Assembly (NCBI GenBank): GCA_964036295.1
Contig: OZ038462.1
Span: forward strand, 20,584,363-20,648,362
DNA length: 64,000 nucleotides
Source: Plumapathes pennacea
Taxonomy: Eukaryota > Cnidaria > Anthozoa > Antipatharia > Myriopathidae
Reading direction: 5' to 3'
Made by a program: the position numbers and the translations under genes. This document shows, in pieces, positions 11,947 to 20,757 of the stretch. Positions within the stretch are counted from its first letter, which is position 1; each line of letters starts with the position of its first letter. The notes beneath the pieces are model-generated. The model was not told the DNA's origin. It worked only from the letters and a program-made list of their open reading frames with translations, and ran no database searches.

Positions 11947-12198
11947 GTGATTGGAAGGAGTCCGTCAGGCATTGACCCCTCCACTGAAAAATATCTCCGA
12001 ACAGGCCCACCGCGACTACTGGAAGCATTACCGCAGAGGCTGCGCAAGCAATGCTTTGCCAGCGATGTGTACAGTTTCGCGGTGATGGCGGGGAAGTCTG
12101 GTAAACTACCTGGTTTAGTTTCCCAGGCAAAGAAAGAAAATCCAGACGACAGGCCAACTGTCGATGAACTTGTTCGCTTTCTTACCGAATACATTTAG
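11947..12198 (+). pseudogene. protein-kinase C-lobe fragment
   Basis: An 83-codon frame contains SDVYSFAVM (kinase subdomain IX, usually DVYSFGVVLWE) followed by NPDDRPTVDELVRFL (subdomain XI 'P..RPt...l'). The segment normally lying between these motifs is shortened. The N-lobe, HRD and DFG motifs are absent, so it cannot be an active kinase. It ends at TAG. It is most like tyrosine-kinase-like host kinases, so it is best read as a captured host fragment inside the 8671-13545 element. The alternative is a decayed resident gene in which the TIRs arose by chance proximity, which the sister empty site argues against. Confidence 0.7.
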
Positions 12199-12778
12199 CC
12201 AGTAATTCTATTGGAGTTTTTCTAAATTGCGTCGAATAGCTGCGCTAGCTATATTACGGCGGTTTTTTCACGACCGAATTCGGGACCGAATTCCAGTTTG
12301 GCGTTCCAGTAATTTCGTCTACTTCAGCTTATACTTTTTGTTCTTTACTTTTTGATACTTACTCTGACAAAATATCTGCTATTGTTATTTAGTATTATTG
12401 TAAAGAAGGACGAGTCGACGACGGCAAGTTGTCCGAGGCAGTAGCAATAAAGTTTCATTCTTATTTACTCTTCATGTGATGCGCGGCTGTCCTCACACGG
12501 CCAGAACTGTCGGCCACATGCCCAAGAGAGAATAGGGTTAAGCATTAGAAGATCTGAGCAAAAGTCTTTATTCTAGTGAGCCTGCATTTAAGAACATGGT
12601 TTTAAATTGAGCATGCTGTTCGATTGCGTATTACACGCGTTTTTACAAAGCCGGTGAAAAACATGCCACAGAGAAACGCCTTCCGGCCAGTTTTAATCGC
12701 TCATCTAATCACCTCTCAGAACTCTTCACACTAAGAGTGATAACTTTTGAAAGTTAGTTGGGCGTCCCAAATTCGACT

Positions 12779-12821
12779 CCCTGCCGATGTTCCCGATTTG
12801 AAATCGGGAACATCGGCAGGG
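12779..12821. repeat. perfect 21-bp-arm hairpin
   Basis: The arms 'ccctgccgatgttcccgatt(t)' and 'aaatcgggaacatcggcagg(g)' are exact reverse complements around a single G. The flanking text (aaattcgact before; aaagtcgcatgaagttcatc after) matches the imperfect hairpin at 4611-4657. A reversed half-copy of the right flank lies at about 9302-9335. Confidence 0.85.
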
Positions 12822-13870
12822 GGCCGCGTTGTTAAAGTCGCATGAAGTTCATCATGTGTTGTTGTTTTTGTATTAGGATTTTGTTTTAGAATGACCTAAT
12901 ATCTATAATGCGGAGAGCACTATAATATGAACATTAATTTCTAACCCTTTGCTGTCCGTATTAGAAAAGTTTGACTGCATTCCCTTTTCATGTTCGATAT
13001 TAAAACGAGATCATGTGGGTGGCCGGTTTTTGCACAGGTGTTATAAATAGATTAACACTGTGAGCACTGATATGCAGTTGGCCGCCCACTGTCGACAAAG
13101 TTCAGCTAGATGTTTTGTTCTATTTCAAGTAAAAAGACAAGAATGGTGAAAGTAATAAAAAGAAATTGCAGAGCGCCTGAGTTTGAGAAGCAGCCGCGAA
13201 TAACAGTTCATTCATTCCTTGAGGACTGGAGATTGTCTATATGTACCCTTGTAAAACTTTGATGCTGTTACTTTTAAAAAAAGTGCGTTACAACACTCCG
13301 GAAATACCGGAAATACCGGAAATACCGGTGCTCAAAGACAGATTGATGCCAACTTGATGCAACATGACAACGGGCTTGTTTATTTGAGCAATAGGTTCAA
13401 TAATCATTCTTCATATATAGATATTAGCTATTGCAGTAAATTTTAGTTGTTTCCCTGTAATAATCTCGGTATTAGTTATTACCGTTAATTTTAGTTAATA
13501 ATTAGCTGTTTCGTTGTTTCGCTGTTTCGCGTTTTAGTAACACCCGTTTTCGTGCTCGGCTGTAACAAATATAAAATTGAAAGCGAGGAATGTCACACGA
13601 GAGATGTTTACAATATTATTGCGGTTTTGTTCACAGTGTGTTCAGTCCATTTGTGACTGCAAACTCAATCCTCAGAATTATTTCGGTGTATTTTTCATTT
13701 CTGGTATTCAATGACCATTGCGAAACAAAGGCTACATGATCGAATGAAAGAAACACTTCAACAGGCAATGTACGATACGCAGAAGAATTTTATGAGGCAA
13801 CAGATGTCATGTACAGAGTAAAGCATAAAGCGTCATTGTTTTACGGCTAAAGCTCACCATAGCTTTAGTT

Positions 13871-14279
13871 GTGTTTGATGATTGCTGGGATCTCTTTGAT
13901 TTTGCGTCGAAGTTCGGAATTGTCTCCCTTGATCTGCTCTAATTTATCAGCAGTGTATCTTATCTTATAGAGCGGATCATATTCGTTCTACCAGGAATTC
14001 ATGACTGTAAATGGTTTGCATCTGATGTTTTGAACCTGATCTTATATACGATCTTGGTCTATTGTTTATAAAATATCGCCGATGATTGGTATACCACTGA
14101 ATGGTGAATTAGCACCTAAGGCACCAGTCAATTGTATTGTTTTTTTCCATAGTTGCTGATTGGATGGTAGTGTAATAGCAAATGAAATATAAAGCAAGTA
14201 GATTTTCTTTCATTACATTTATCACTCCGCTACCACTTGATAACGAAGACAGGAAAAACAGAAATATTTCCCCGCCAAT
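13871..14279. other. non-coding stretch left of the Polinton genes
   Basis: Homology to the duplicated segment ends near 13870. No gene is visible to 14279. It may contain the left Polinton terminus, but no long inverted repeat partner was recognised near 23-25 kb. Confidence 0.4.
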
Positions 14280-15136
14280 ATGATAGAAGAGTTACCTCTA
14301 AGCTCTTTGGATATCTCTAAAGTGGAAGAAAAAACTCTGGATTTACCGCGAGTTGCTGATTTGTTTAGTCGTGAAGTTTGGAAAGAAGCCAAAGAGAAGA
14401 AAAACAAGAAAGTTCCAAAACGCAAGGTGAAGGAAAGCTCATCTATCGCACGACCTAAGAAGACTAAAAAGAATAAGCAGAATGTGGTCGAAACGGCGAA
14501 CAATTACTACGTCAGCTTGAGTCAGTGGAAACATCACAGCCGCCACTGGAAGCACCGACACTACTTAACTACAACATGCAGAAGCTGAATATGTTGAGCA
14601 ACAACAATTTCATCCGCCACCCGAGGAAGATAAGCTAATGCATGCAAAAATGGAAGGGTTCAATGACTCTGATATTACAGAGTTCCTAAACAAAACGTCT
14701 GTAGTCATTCGCGCCGAGCAATCACTTCAACGGGCTCAGCTAGCCATTATACAAGAATTTATTCAACATGCAGTGGTTAAGCGGAGTATTGAACGCTGTG
14801 AGGCTTGTAAAGCGGGAGGTGAGGGCGTCCACAGTACCTGCGAACAGCCTTTTTACACTGTATGGTGTAATGATCCAGCACCAATCATTCGTCAGATGCG
14901 TATGTGGGACGGTGATGGATCGATGGTATCAGTTTGTGCGCCGTCACATGAACTGTTTACCCGAAGAGGTACATCGCATCTACGGAGTATGCTGTCCATC
15001 TACATTACTGTATGCTCTACATAATAAACTCACGATGCAACCACCATGTTTTGAATGTGATAAGTGGAAAAGAGTGGATGGTTTTATAAGGAGAATGTTG
15101 GAAACTATAAAGTGTGTCACTTCTTTATCGACATAG
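14280..15136 (+). pseudogene. Polinton-region plus-strand gene, frameshifted, unknown function
   Basis: A single gene seems to run through three reading frames. It starts MIEELPLSSLDISKVEEK with a lysine-rich middle (KKNKKVPKRK; ARPKKTKKNK). It then shifts into the frame ending EEDKLMHAKMEGFNDSD and EQSLQRAQLAIIQEFI with a C-x2-C-x7-H-x2-C cluster (CEACKAGGEGVHSTC). A further shift near 14880-14900 gives WYQFVRRHMNCLPEEVHR and a final CFEC. It converges on the minus-strand capsid operon-like cluster. The product is not recognised; a basic DNA-associated virion protein is only a guess. At least two frameshifts make it a pseudogene unless assembly errors are involved. Confidence 0.5.
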
Positions 15137-15398
15137 CGGCTAGAGAGTTTCTTTGTAACCAAATGGGACAGAATGAGTGACAAAAAAAATGAACTTGTAC
15201 TTTTTTTATTTGTTTCTTTACTTCCCTAAGGTACATGTAAATGTCGACCTTTTTTACATCGATTAAAAGACGCGTAACAAAATGGGGTTTCTGAATTTGT
15301 ATGGCTTCGTTTGTTCCTCAAACCCGCTTCCATACTGATTCTCGTCAAACAGATCATCTCTTTCTCTCACTTCATCGTCTTTTTTCTTATCTTGTGCT

Positions 15399-15995
15399 TT
15401 AACTCTTCCTCTTGTATTTGGTGGGGATACTTTTAGCTACTTTGTGACTGGATGCCTTCTTGGTAAACGATGGCAGTGGCGTTTTAGATAATGAGTTAAC
15501 AGTAGTAGTGTGTGTTGGCTTGGGTGAAAACGATGGAGGTGTCGGAAGTTTTCGACGTGAACCTGTCTTTTGGGCATGTGAATTCACTTCGTGGATGGGA
15601 GTTTGCTTAGTCAACGGTGTTGAAAGTGATGGAGGTGATGGAAGGTATTGACGTGTCTCTGTGTTAGATGACTCTGGTTTCAGCAAAGTGTTGAGGTCGT
15701 CCATTGTGACGTTTTCATACTCTTTACTGTTTTTGTTTTTCTTTGCCTTGAGTCGGACAGGAGTTGGTGAGTTTAGTTGTCGACGATTGTGATGGTTAAA
15801 TTGATTAAGTTCTTTCAGGAAATTGCTTCGTTTTTCCAAAATCCCTTCATCCGATGTTAAGATCTGATTGAGTCGGGCTCCTGATTCTGCAGGTGAATAG
15901 CGGCGGTTGCTTGGAGGTGTGGACATATAATTAGCCCAGTCCTGAGACACAAATCGACTTGGTACGATCACCATTGAGTTCTCATCATCATCCAT
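15399..15995 (-). CDS. Polinton accessory protein, Ser/Thr/Pro- and Lys-rich
   Basis: An open frame of 198 aa begins MDDDENSMVIVPSRFVSQDW. Its N-terminal part (about residues 1-75) is more ordered. Its C-terminal half is low-complexity with repeated LPTPPSFS/SLSTPL patterns and a basic end (PTKYKRKS). It lies 30 bp downstream of the basic 129-aa gene in the same direction as the capsid genes. No function is assigned; a disordered, basic virion or scaffold protein would fit its place. The frame is intact. Confidence 0.6.
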   Translation of the reverse strand: MDDDENSMVIVPSRFVSQDWANYMSTPPSNRRYSPAESGARLNQILTSDEGILEKRSNFLKELNQFNHHNRRQLNSPTPVRLKAKKNKNSKEYENVTMDDLNTLLKPESSNTETRQYLPSPPSLSTPLTKQTPIHEVNSHAQKTGSRRKLPTPPSFSPKPTHTTTVNSLSKTPLPSFTKKASSHKVAKSIPTKYKRKS

Positions 15996-16025
15996 TTTTT
16001 CCTGTTTTGATTCTTGGTGTGTGTA

Positions 16026-16415
16026 CTATCGACCTTGTGTTAGAAGATCCAAGGCAATAGGGATTGCAATTCGAGCCAAAGCTGCCAATGCGAATCCTCC
16101 TGTTTGCTTGTTTCCGATCAAGAGAGATTTTAGACGTTGTGGTTTGATCCGGTAGTTACAAGCAGTCTCGAGGCTTTTTCCCAACTGTACTCGATTGACG
16201 CCTTTTATGACTTTGGGTGGGATAGTAATATTCCCCATTTTGACGTTCTGTAGTACTTCCTGCAATACCTGAAGTTGACTCACCCCCGTTTTATCGATTG
16301 TGCGATGACTTGGATTTTCAGCAAACTTACGAAGAAGTGCAGAGTGACGTCTCATGAGTGGTGTTGGTCCTCTACGCACAGACATTTTCCGTGTATTTTT
16401 CTTGGCAAGAGACAT
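16026..16415 (-). CDS. small basic Polinton protein with hydrophobic C-terminus
   Basis: The frame encodes 129 aa. It has a basic N-terminus (SLAKKNTRKMSVRRGP), a middle region with 'VLQEVLQNVKMGNI', and a C-terminal glycine/alanine-rich hydrophobic segment (GGFALAALARIAIPIA). Polintons and adenoviruses carry small basic minor-virion proteins with similar properties, but no specific homology can be claimed. It lies between the packaging ATPase and the 198-aa gene in the same direction and appears intact. Confidence 0.55.
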   Translation of the reverse strand: MSLAKKNTRKMSVRRGPTPLMRRHSALLRKFAENPSHRTIDKTGVSQLQVLQEVLQNVKMGNITIPPKVIKGVNRVQLGKSLETACNYRIKPQRLKSLLIGNKQTGGFALAALARIAIPIALDLLTQGR

Positions 16416-16467
16416 GATGAAGACTGGTCTTTGCTGAGCTGCTTTCTTTTATATAGCTTTCTTTATT

Positions 16468-17163
16468 CTACCAAGTTTTGCTTGGGATAAAGACTTGGGT
16501 GAGACCGCGCGCCTTTGTCGGAATGATGTTAAGTCGTATGCGGTGCTTGTCATTTGTAGCCATATCAAAGTCTATCATCAGATTACTGTATGGTTTGTTG
16601 ACCGTTTTGCGTCTTAGCCAGCGCATGATTTGGTTAAACTGACCTTTGCTGTAACTTGAATGCAAGAAACGTTCAATAACACGAATGTTTCGGAGCTCGA
16701 TGATGAAAATGGCTACAGACACGTTTCATGAAATGTCTACTGAATGTCTCCCTTGGTGATAGAGGTTTTGAGTCAGCTTGAATGCCGTAATGTTCTTGTG
16801 ATGCGACCACTTGGTAAAAATGTCCAATACGTTGCTATCCTTGACTCCTTCTTTCATTAGATCATCTAAGACGATTATATGTGTTTCATTCTCTGGAGCT
16901 GCTTCAGGAAAGTCTTCGTCAATGGACTCAGGCAAACCCTCCCGAAGTTCGACGACTCCTAACTGGAGGAGCTTATTGTATCCATGTTGATAAGCTCCAT
17001 AATACCATACAACCCTTGTGACTGAACGATGAAAAAAATATTTCCACCGTTGTAAGATGTCCGTCACAAGTGTTGTTTTACCACAATTGGTTGGGCCGCA
17101 GACAAGAATACGAGCAGGATGTTTAAACTTAGTGTTTATTGATTGCGGTGCTAATGCCATCAT
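16468..17163 (-). pseudogene. Polinton packaging ATPase (FtsK/HerA-like), one in-frame stop
   Basis: The frame starts at 17163 (MMALAPQSINTKFKHPAR). It has a Walker A motif GPTNCGKTT near residue 25 and a Walker B strand HIIVLDDLM near residue 100, typical of the A32-like/FtsK-HerA ATPases that package Polinton and large DNA-virus genomes. It runs to a TGA at 16723-16725 and then continues in the same frame to 16468 with further ATPase-like sequence (FIIELRNIRVIERFL). Length including the stop is about 231 codons, near normal for the family. The TGA lies where an arginine codon (CGA) would be expected, so a single C-to-T change explains it. It could also be an assembly error or a polymorphism. 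Confidence 0.85.
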
Positions 17164-17223
17164 TACAGAGTGAGATGAAAACTGATCAATGGTTACATGC
17201 TTTTTATAACTTTTCTCGTTACT

Positions 17224-17814
17224 CTATCCTAGTTTTGATGCGCATCGTGCGAGACGCTTACATTGAGTCCTTGCACAACACCCCTGCCCTGACAGAGGTG
17301 TATTAGGAATACTATCAACAATGTCTAGACAATGCGAGACCACATCGGCCACGTACTGATCGTTATTGTTCGGTTTCCCGGGCATGATATCCATATGGCT
17401 AGTATCATATGTGCCCAGCAATCCTCGATAAGCAGCAGCGTAAATACAATAGTGTCCACAGACATTGGTTGTCCAACCTTGATATTGATTGGTATTTTGT
17501 TCAACATGACGGAAATGCTTCACAAAGTTACTGATCCAGGGATTATTGTAAAATGTCAACAGATCCATTCCGTAGCTGTCAAACACATTTAATGTAGTGG
17601 GTTCATCGCTTCCTAACAATATCCAATGCTCTCCTGCTTGCGTTGATGGCTGTGTATTAGTTACACGTATCCATGGCTGAAAATGTGTGTATCCATCAAA
17701 CGGCGTTGGCAGCAGGTCACAAGCAAAGGTACCTCGGAAAAGGTGTTCAGTCAAAGGATGGTGATTCAGGACTGAATCTATTTGACTGGTCCACAAAGGT
17801 GCAATATTCGCCAT
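17224..17814 (-). CDS. Polinton cysteine protease (adenain/Ulp1-like)
   Basis: The frame is intact, 196 aa, starting MANIAPLWTSQIDSVL. The catalytic order of adenovirus-type proteases is visible: His in GEHWILLG (about residue 63), Asp in NVFDSYGMD (about residue 78), a Gln upstream of the nucleophile (YQGWTTN) and the nucleophile in NVCGHYCIYAA (about residue 118). These enzymes mature capsid proteins during virion assembly. It lies between the packaging ATPase and the major capsid gene, the classic Polinton morphogenesis block. A cysteine-rich tail (GCCARTQCKRLARCAS) extends the C-terminus. Confidence 0.9.
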   Translation of the reverse strand: MANIAPLWTSQIDSVLNHHPLTEHLFRGTFACDLLPTPFDGYTHFQPWIRVTNTQPSTQAGEHWILLGSDEPTTLNVFDSYGMDLLTFYNNPWISNFVKHFRHVEQNTNQYQGWTTNVCGHYCIYAAAYRGLLGTYDTSHMDIMPGKPNNNDQYVADVVSHCLDIVDSIPNTPLSGQGCCARTQCKRLARCASKLG

Positions 17815-17854
17815 GCTCTCTGTATTTTTCTCAAAACGTATCCTTCATCTCTTT

Positions 17855-19184
17855 TTATACTGTTTCCTCAAAGGTGATGCTACCTGTCATATCCAGCTCC
17901 ATGACAGCACTGTAGTCTAGCAAAAACAATGCTTTAGTGTTGGGAGCAGGTGCATCATCAAAAGTGAGTACGAAGCGTTGAGAACCGTTGGGCAAATCAT
18001 ACAAAACTGTATCGGTATAGTCATCATCGGGTGTAAACTCAAAGATTTGTATGAAGTGATCTTCTTTCCACTGATTATAGGTGATTTCACACCCGACACC
18101 AGACATTTCTTGCATTCGTATGAAACGGCGGTAACCTTCATACAAGTCACTGGCGTCGTCCAACTTCAACTCGTCCCACCCACCATCTCCATCTGTCTCA
18201 ATCATAACCAAATTCCGCTGTTTGAATTGAAAAGGAGTGTGTTTGTAACTGCCTTCAAACTGAGCCTGGTCACAGAGCATCAACATAATTCTCTTCGGCA
18301 TTGGCCCATTTGCCACCACCTCTGATTAATTAGGTTATGTGTTTTTACCGTTGGTGAGTGTGAATTCCCTCAGCACAATGTTGTCCGTAGTGTAATGAGC
18401 TTTGACTGGGGAAGCACTTGATAGTTTCGTCTCCAGAGCCGGTAATGCCAGCTCGGGGTTGATTAACGGGTGATACACACTCAGTCAAGTACGGCTTACC
18501 GACAAATGTAAAAATGGCATCTGTGATTGTTTCAGCATGGAGGCAAAAGGTCGGTTTGTTAGGATACAATTTGATATTAATCCGAACTTGTGGTAACATA
18601 TATTTTTCCACGGAAAACACAGGAATCTGGTTCATCGGCATTGTTAAGTGTACGACTTTACTCGCGCTGGTCAGAGCAAGCCGTTCTGTACGTCCTGTAT
18701 TGGTATTATCATAGGCATCAAGTTTACCACTCGTATCAGAATACCAGCCTTGGAAGACTCCCCACGTCTTTTTTGCGACATCTGAGAGACCGAAGAATGT
18801 AAGGAACCACTGGATGAGACAGAAGGATCGCGCAGAGGCTTTTGCCACCTTTCTTTCGTTTATTTTTATTTCGGCGTGAGAGAAGACCGAAAATGCCATG
18901 TTATTGATGAAGGTCACATTATCTTCAGCAGTGTAGTTTGCACCATTTGGTTTGGTAATCTTCACGGCAAAGTGTAGTTGCGACTTGCTAATATCAATCC
19001 ATTTGTTGGCCGAGTAAATGTTAAACTCCAACGGATCGGTGCTATCATTAATCGGTTGAACTTTAACTGGCTCATTACCAAAAATAGAAAAGTCGACAGG
19101 AGGGTGCGAGAATATGTCGAGACCGTCATTCTGTACTCGCGGACCTTTATGTCCGCCCCGTTGTGTAGGCATAGAGCGCTTCAT
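17855..19184 (-). pseudogene. Polinton major capsid protein (double jelly roll), broken
   Basis: The start at 19184 (MKRSMPTQRGGHKGPR) leads into the first jelly roll (PVDFSIFGNEPVKVQPI; DPLEFNIYSANKWIDIS; FINNMAFSVFSHAEIKIN). A frameshift near 18450, in the run of C before the 'GAG', diverts the frame; the correct reading continues to TLTNGKNT. Two TAA codons then lie near 18330-18345, and the frame resumes as VANGPMPKRIMLML and runs to 17855. The conserved order matches Polinton major capsid proteins, which form double-jelly-roll capsomers. The stop-containing 27-nt segment begins GT and ends AG but is far below normal intron size, so decay is the simplest explanation. The gene is non-functional as assembled. 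Confidence 0.8.
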
Positions 19185-19269
19185 GATGATGCTGACAAGT
19201 TGATCAGTCGAAATGAAAAATGTGAAACATATTAGTGAAAGTGTCTTTTATTTATACCCTTTCATTTTT

Positions 19270-19540
19270 TTACAGAAATATATTGTCATGCATTCCTGTG
19301 TATCCATAAACTTCCAATACCACGACCACGTTGACCTGGAACATTAATAGGATATAGTCTATTGCAAAACCTCGTCGACCACCAAGCTGCGGGTATGCGA
19401 TGATACCACGATGACGGTTATACTTGTACATTGAATGTACCATGTCTACAAGCTTTTCTTTTTGTCTTGAAAAGAAAAAATAGCGTTTGATACGAAAAAC
19501 CACTTTGGACACTTTCCTTGTACCATTTGAAGAAAGAGAA
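19270..19540 (-). pseudogene. possible PX-like small gene remnant
   Basis: Between the two capsid genes a short minus-strand stretch contains YPQLGG in one frame and VPGQRGRGIGSLWIHRNA in another, ending at a stop. Short 'QRGRGIGS' proteins (PX-like) lie at this position in many Polintons, so this may be a frameshifted remnant. Evidence is weak: one motif, no intact frame. Confidence 0.25.
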
Positions 19541-19555
19541 GTAACACATTTTCTT

Positions 19556-20590
19556 TTATAGATGATAGCCAACTGGGCTTCGTCTTCGGAAATGAAACAG
19601 CAGGCTTGTACTCCCCCGGGCAAAGTCAATTGCATCGCCATTATCGTCTACTATCTCGATCTGCATGCTGCTGATGGTTTGATCCAGGACCGGATAGTAC
19701 AACGGGTTAGCATATTCCACAGAGTAACTGATACCTTCTGGACGTCCTGGATTAGCTATGACTGCTAATAGCTTGTATTCACCACCGCCGACAAGGCGCT
19801 TTCGAATGAAATCGCAGTAGACCAGAAATCGTTGAAATTGGTTTGTAGATCCAGACAGATTAGCTTTACGATCAACAGGAATTCCAAGGCCTCCTTGACT
19901 TGCATTAGACGCGCTCTCGTGCTGTCCTAACCACCACCATTGATTCGGCTCCAATGTAATGTTAGGATTAGCTTCTTTCATCGCTCTTGCTTCGATTTCA
20001 GGCACGAGTTCACCTTCTGTACTTCTCTCTGACGTATCATGAAATAGTCGGTAGGGAATGCTGTATTTTTTTGAATTTTCAGTGTACGCAAGCAGCTCTA
20101 GGAGAGGACCATTTACAAATATTTCATGACGTTTGCCCAATTCCAGGAAATGATTGTTGTTGTTGTTCACTCTCACTTGCGGTGATGCGAAACCTTCTGA
20201 TGGTGGATAGGCCTTTTTTATCTGTAGTATGATTTGATCTCTTACATCTTGAACGGTTTTGAAGTGTTCCCACTGGAGTGTGTGAATAGTTGTTCGTTTG
20301 TTGATATGACTGAACCACTCACAAACACCATCCTCTGTTTGAACCCGTTCTGTTAAAACAGGGACTTCTCGCGTAGTGACTGCAAATAGGGATTGTCTAC
20401 GGCTCTTGCGAGGTACTTGATTCCAAGAAGCAGGAAATGTGATGCGTTTAACAGCTACTTCCATAGCATTCATATGACAGGCACGAGGCAGAGCATTTGT
20501 AAATTTGTCAGGTCTGTTGTCCTCCGTTACCAGCGCAGACTTGGCATTGCTAAACAAATCTACATTTTCATCAATCATGACCGACGCCAT
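19556..20590 (-). CDS. Polinton minor capsid protein (penton homologue)
   Basis: The frame is intact. The best start is the ATG at 20590 (MASVMIDENVDLFSNA), giving 344 aa; an upstream in-frame ATG at 20644 overlaps the chromodomain remnant and is less likely. Features are the N-terminal 'FTNALPRACHM...VAVKRITFPASWNQV' region, repeated FxxFV-like strands, and the conserved C-terminal 'MQIEIVDDNGDAIDFARGS' followed by LLFHFRR. That end is diagnostic of Polinton minor capsid proteins (single jelly-roll pentons). It lies just upstream of the major capsid gene in the same orientation. Confidence 0.85.
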   Translation of the reverse strand: MASVMIDENVDLFSNAKSALVTEDNRPDKFTNALPRACHMNAMEVAVKRITFPASWNQVPRKSRRQSLFAVTTREVPVLTERVQTEDGVCEWFSHINKRTTIHTLQWEHFKTVQDVRDQIILQIKKAYPPSEGFASPQVRVNNNNNHFLELGKRHEIFVNGPLLELLAYTENSKKYSIPYRLFHDTSERSTEGELVPEIEARAMKEANPNITLEPNQWWWLGQHESASNASQGGLGIPVDRKANLSGSTNQFQRFLVYCDFIRKRLVGGGEYKLLAVIANPGRPEGISYSVEYANPLYYPVLDQTISSMQIEIVDDNGDAIDFARGSTSLLFHFRRRSPVGYHL

Positions 20591-20756
20591 GATGTCGAAT
20601 GTTTTTATAAGGCTCCCAACTATTGTAGGACGAATCGTAGCCACGCCACTTCACTAGCACTTCGTTCACTACACGTCGACCAACTCGTCTTCTTCGTCGA
20701 TCTAGAATGTCTTCAACGGCAAATAGTTGTCCTGGATTCCACTCAATCTTTGTCAC
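20571..20756 (-). pseudogene. integrase C-terminal chromodomain remnant
   Basis: The 61-codon frame contains EWNPGQLFAVEDILDRRRR, then VLVKWRGYDSSYNSWEP, a textbook chromodomain (aromatic cage residues and the WEP end). Polinton integrases are retroviral-type with a C-terminal chromodomain that may bind histone marks. The zinc-binding and DDE catalytic parts are absent. The 3' end overlaps the start of the minor capsid gene by 20 bp. Its 5' side abuts the PolB remnant in a different frame, which implies an internal deletion that removed the integrase core and the PolB polymerase domain. Confidence 0.8.
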
Positions 20757-20757
20757 T

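Larger units (their letters stand above)
8671..13545 (+). mobile_element. 4.9-kb long-TIR element, MULE-like, carrying a kinase fragment
   Basis: Terminal inverted repeats of about 265 bp (8671-8932 against 13272-13545) begin 'gggtgttactaaaacgcg'. The flanks are 'gtattcgtgc' (8661-8670) and 'gttttcgtgc' (13546-13555), a 10-bp duplication with one mismatch. The unfilled site is at about 6631-6646 in the sister copy. Long TIRs with a 9-10-bp duplication fit Mutator-like elements. The inside holds no recognisable transposase. It holds unassigned sequence with short open frames (9.4-10.1 kb), a 150-bp tandem satellite (10368-11540), a protein-kinase C-lobe fragment (11947-12198) and a perfect hairpin (12779-12821). 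Non-autonomous status and MULE assignment are inferred. Confidence 0.8.
6575..13870 (+). repeat. tandem duplication of a ~0.6-kb segment, each copy split by transposons
   Basis: With insertions removed, the segment at about 6575-8597 reads again at about 8598-13870: the 'ctatcaggctttcgagtatt' region, the 'aaagcgaggaatgtcacacg' region, then 'cacagtgtgttcagtccat' and about 250 bp more, up to 'agctcacc(g/a)tagcttt'. Copy 1 carries insertions at 6652-7349 and 7402-8108. Copy 2 carries the insertion at 8671-13545. Each insertion site is empty in the sister copy, which fixes the element boundaries. Confidence 0.85.

Noticed and set aside
18332..18358. A genuine 27-nt intron in the Polinton capsid gene
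   Set aside because: Too short for animal splicing and the gene also has an independent frameshift; kept only as a curiosity.
19270..19641. 123-codon frame downstream of the minor capsid gene as an intact gene
   Set aside because: Its first part overlaps the conserved end of the minor capsid gene in another frame; only a possible PX-like remnant motif is noted.
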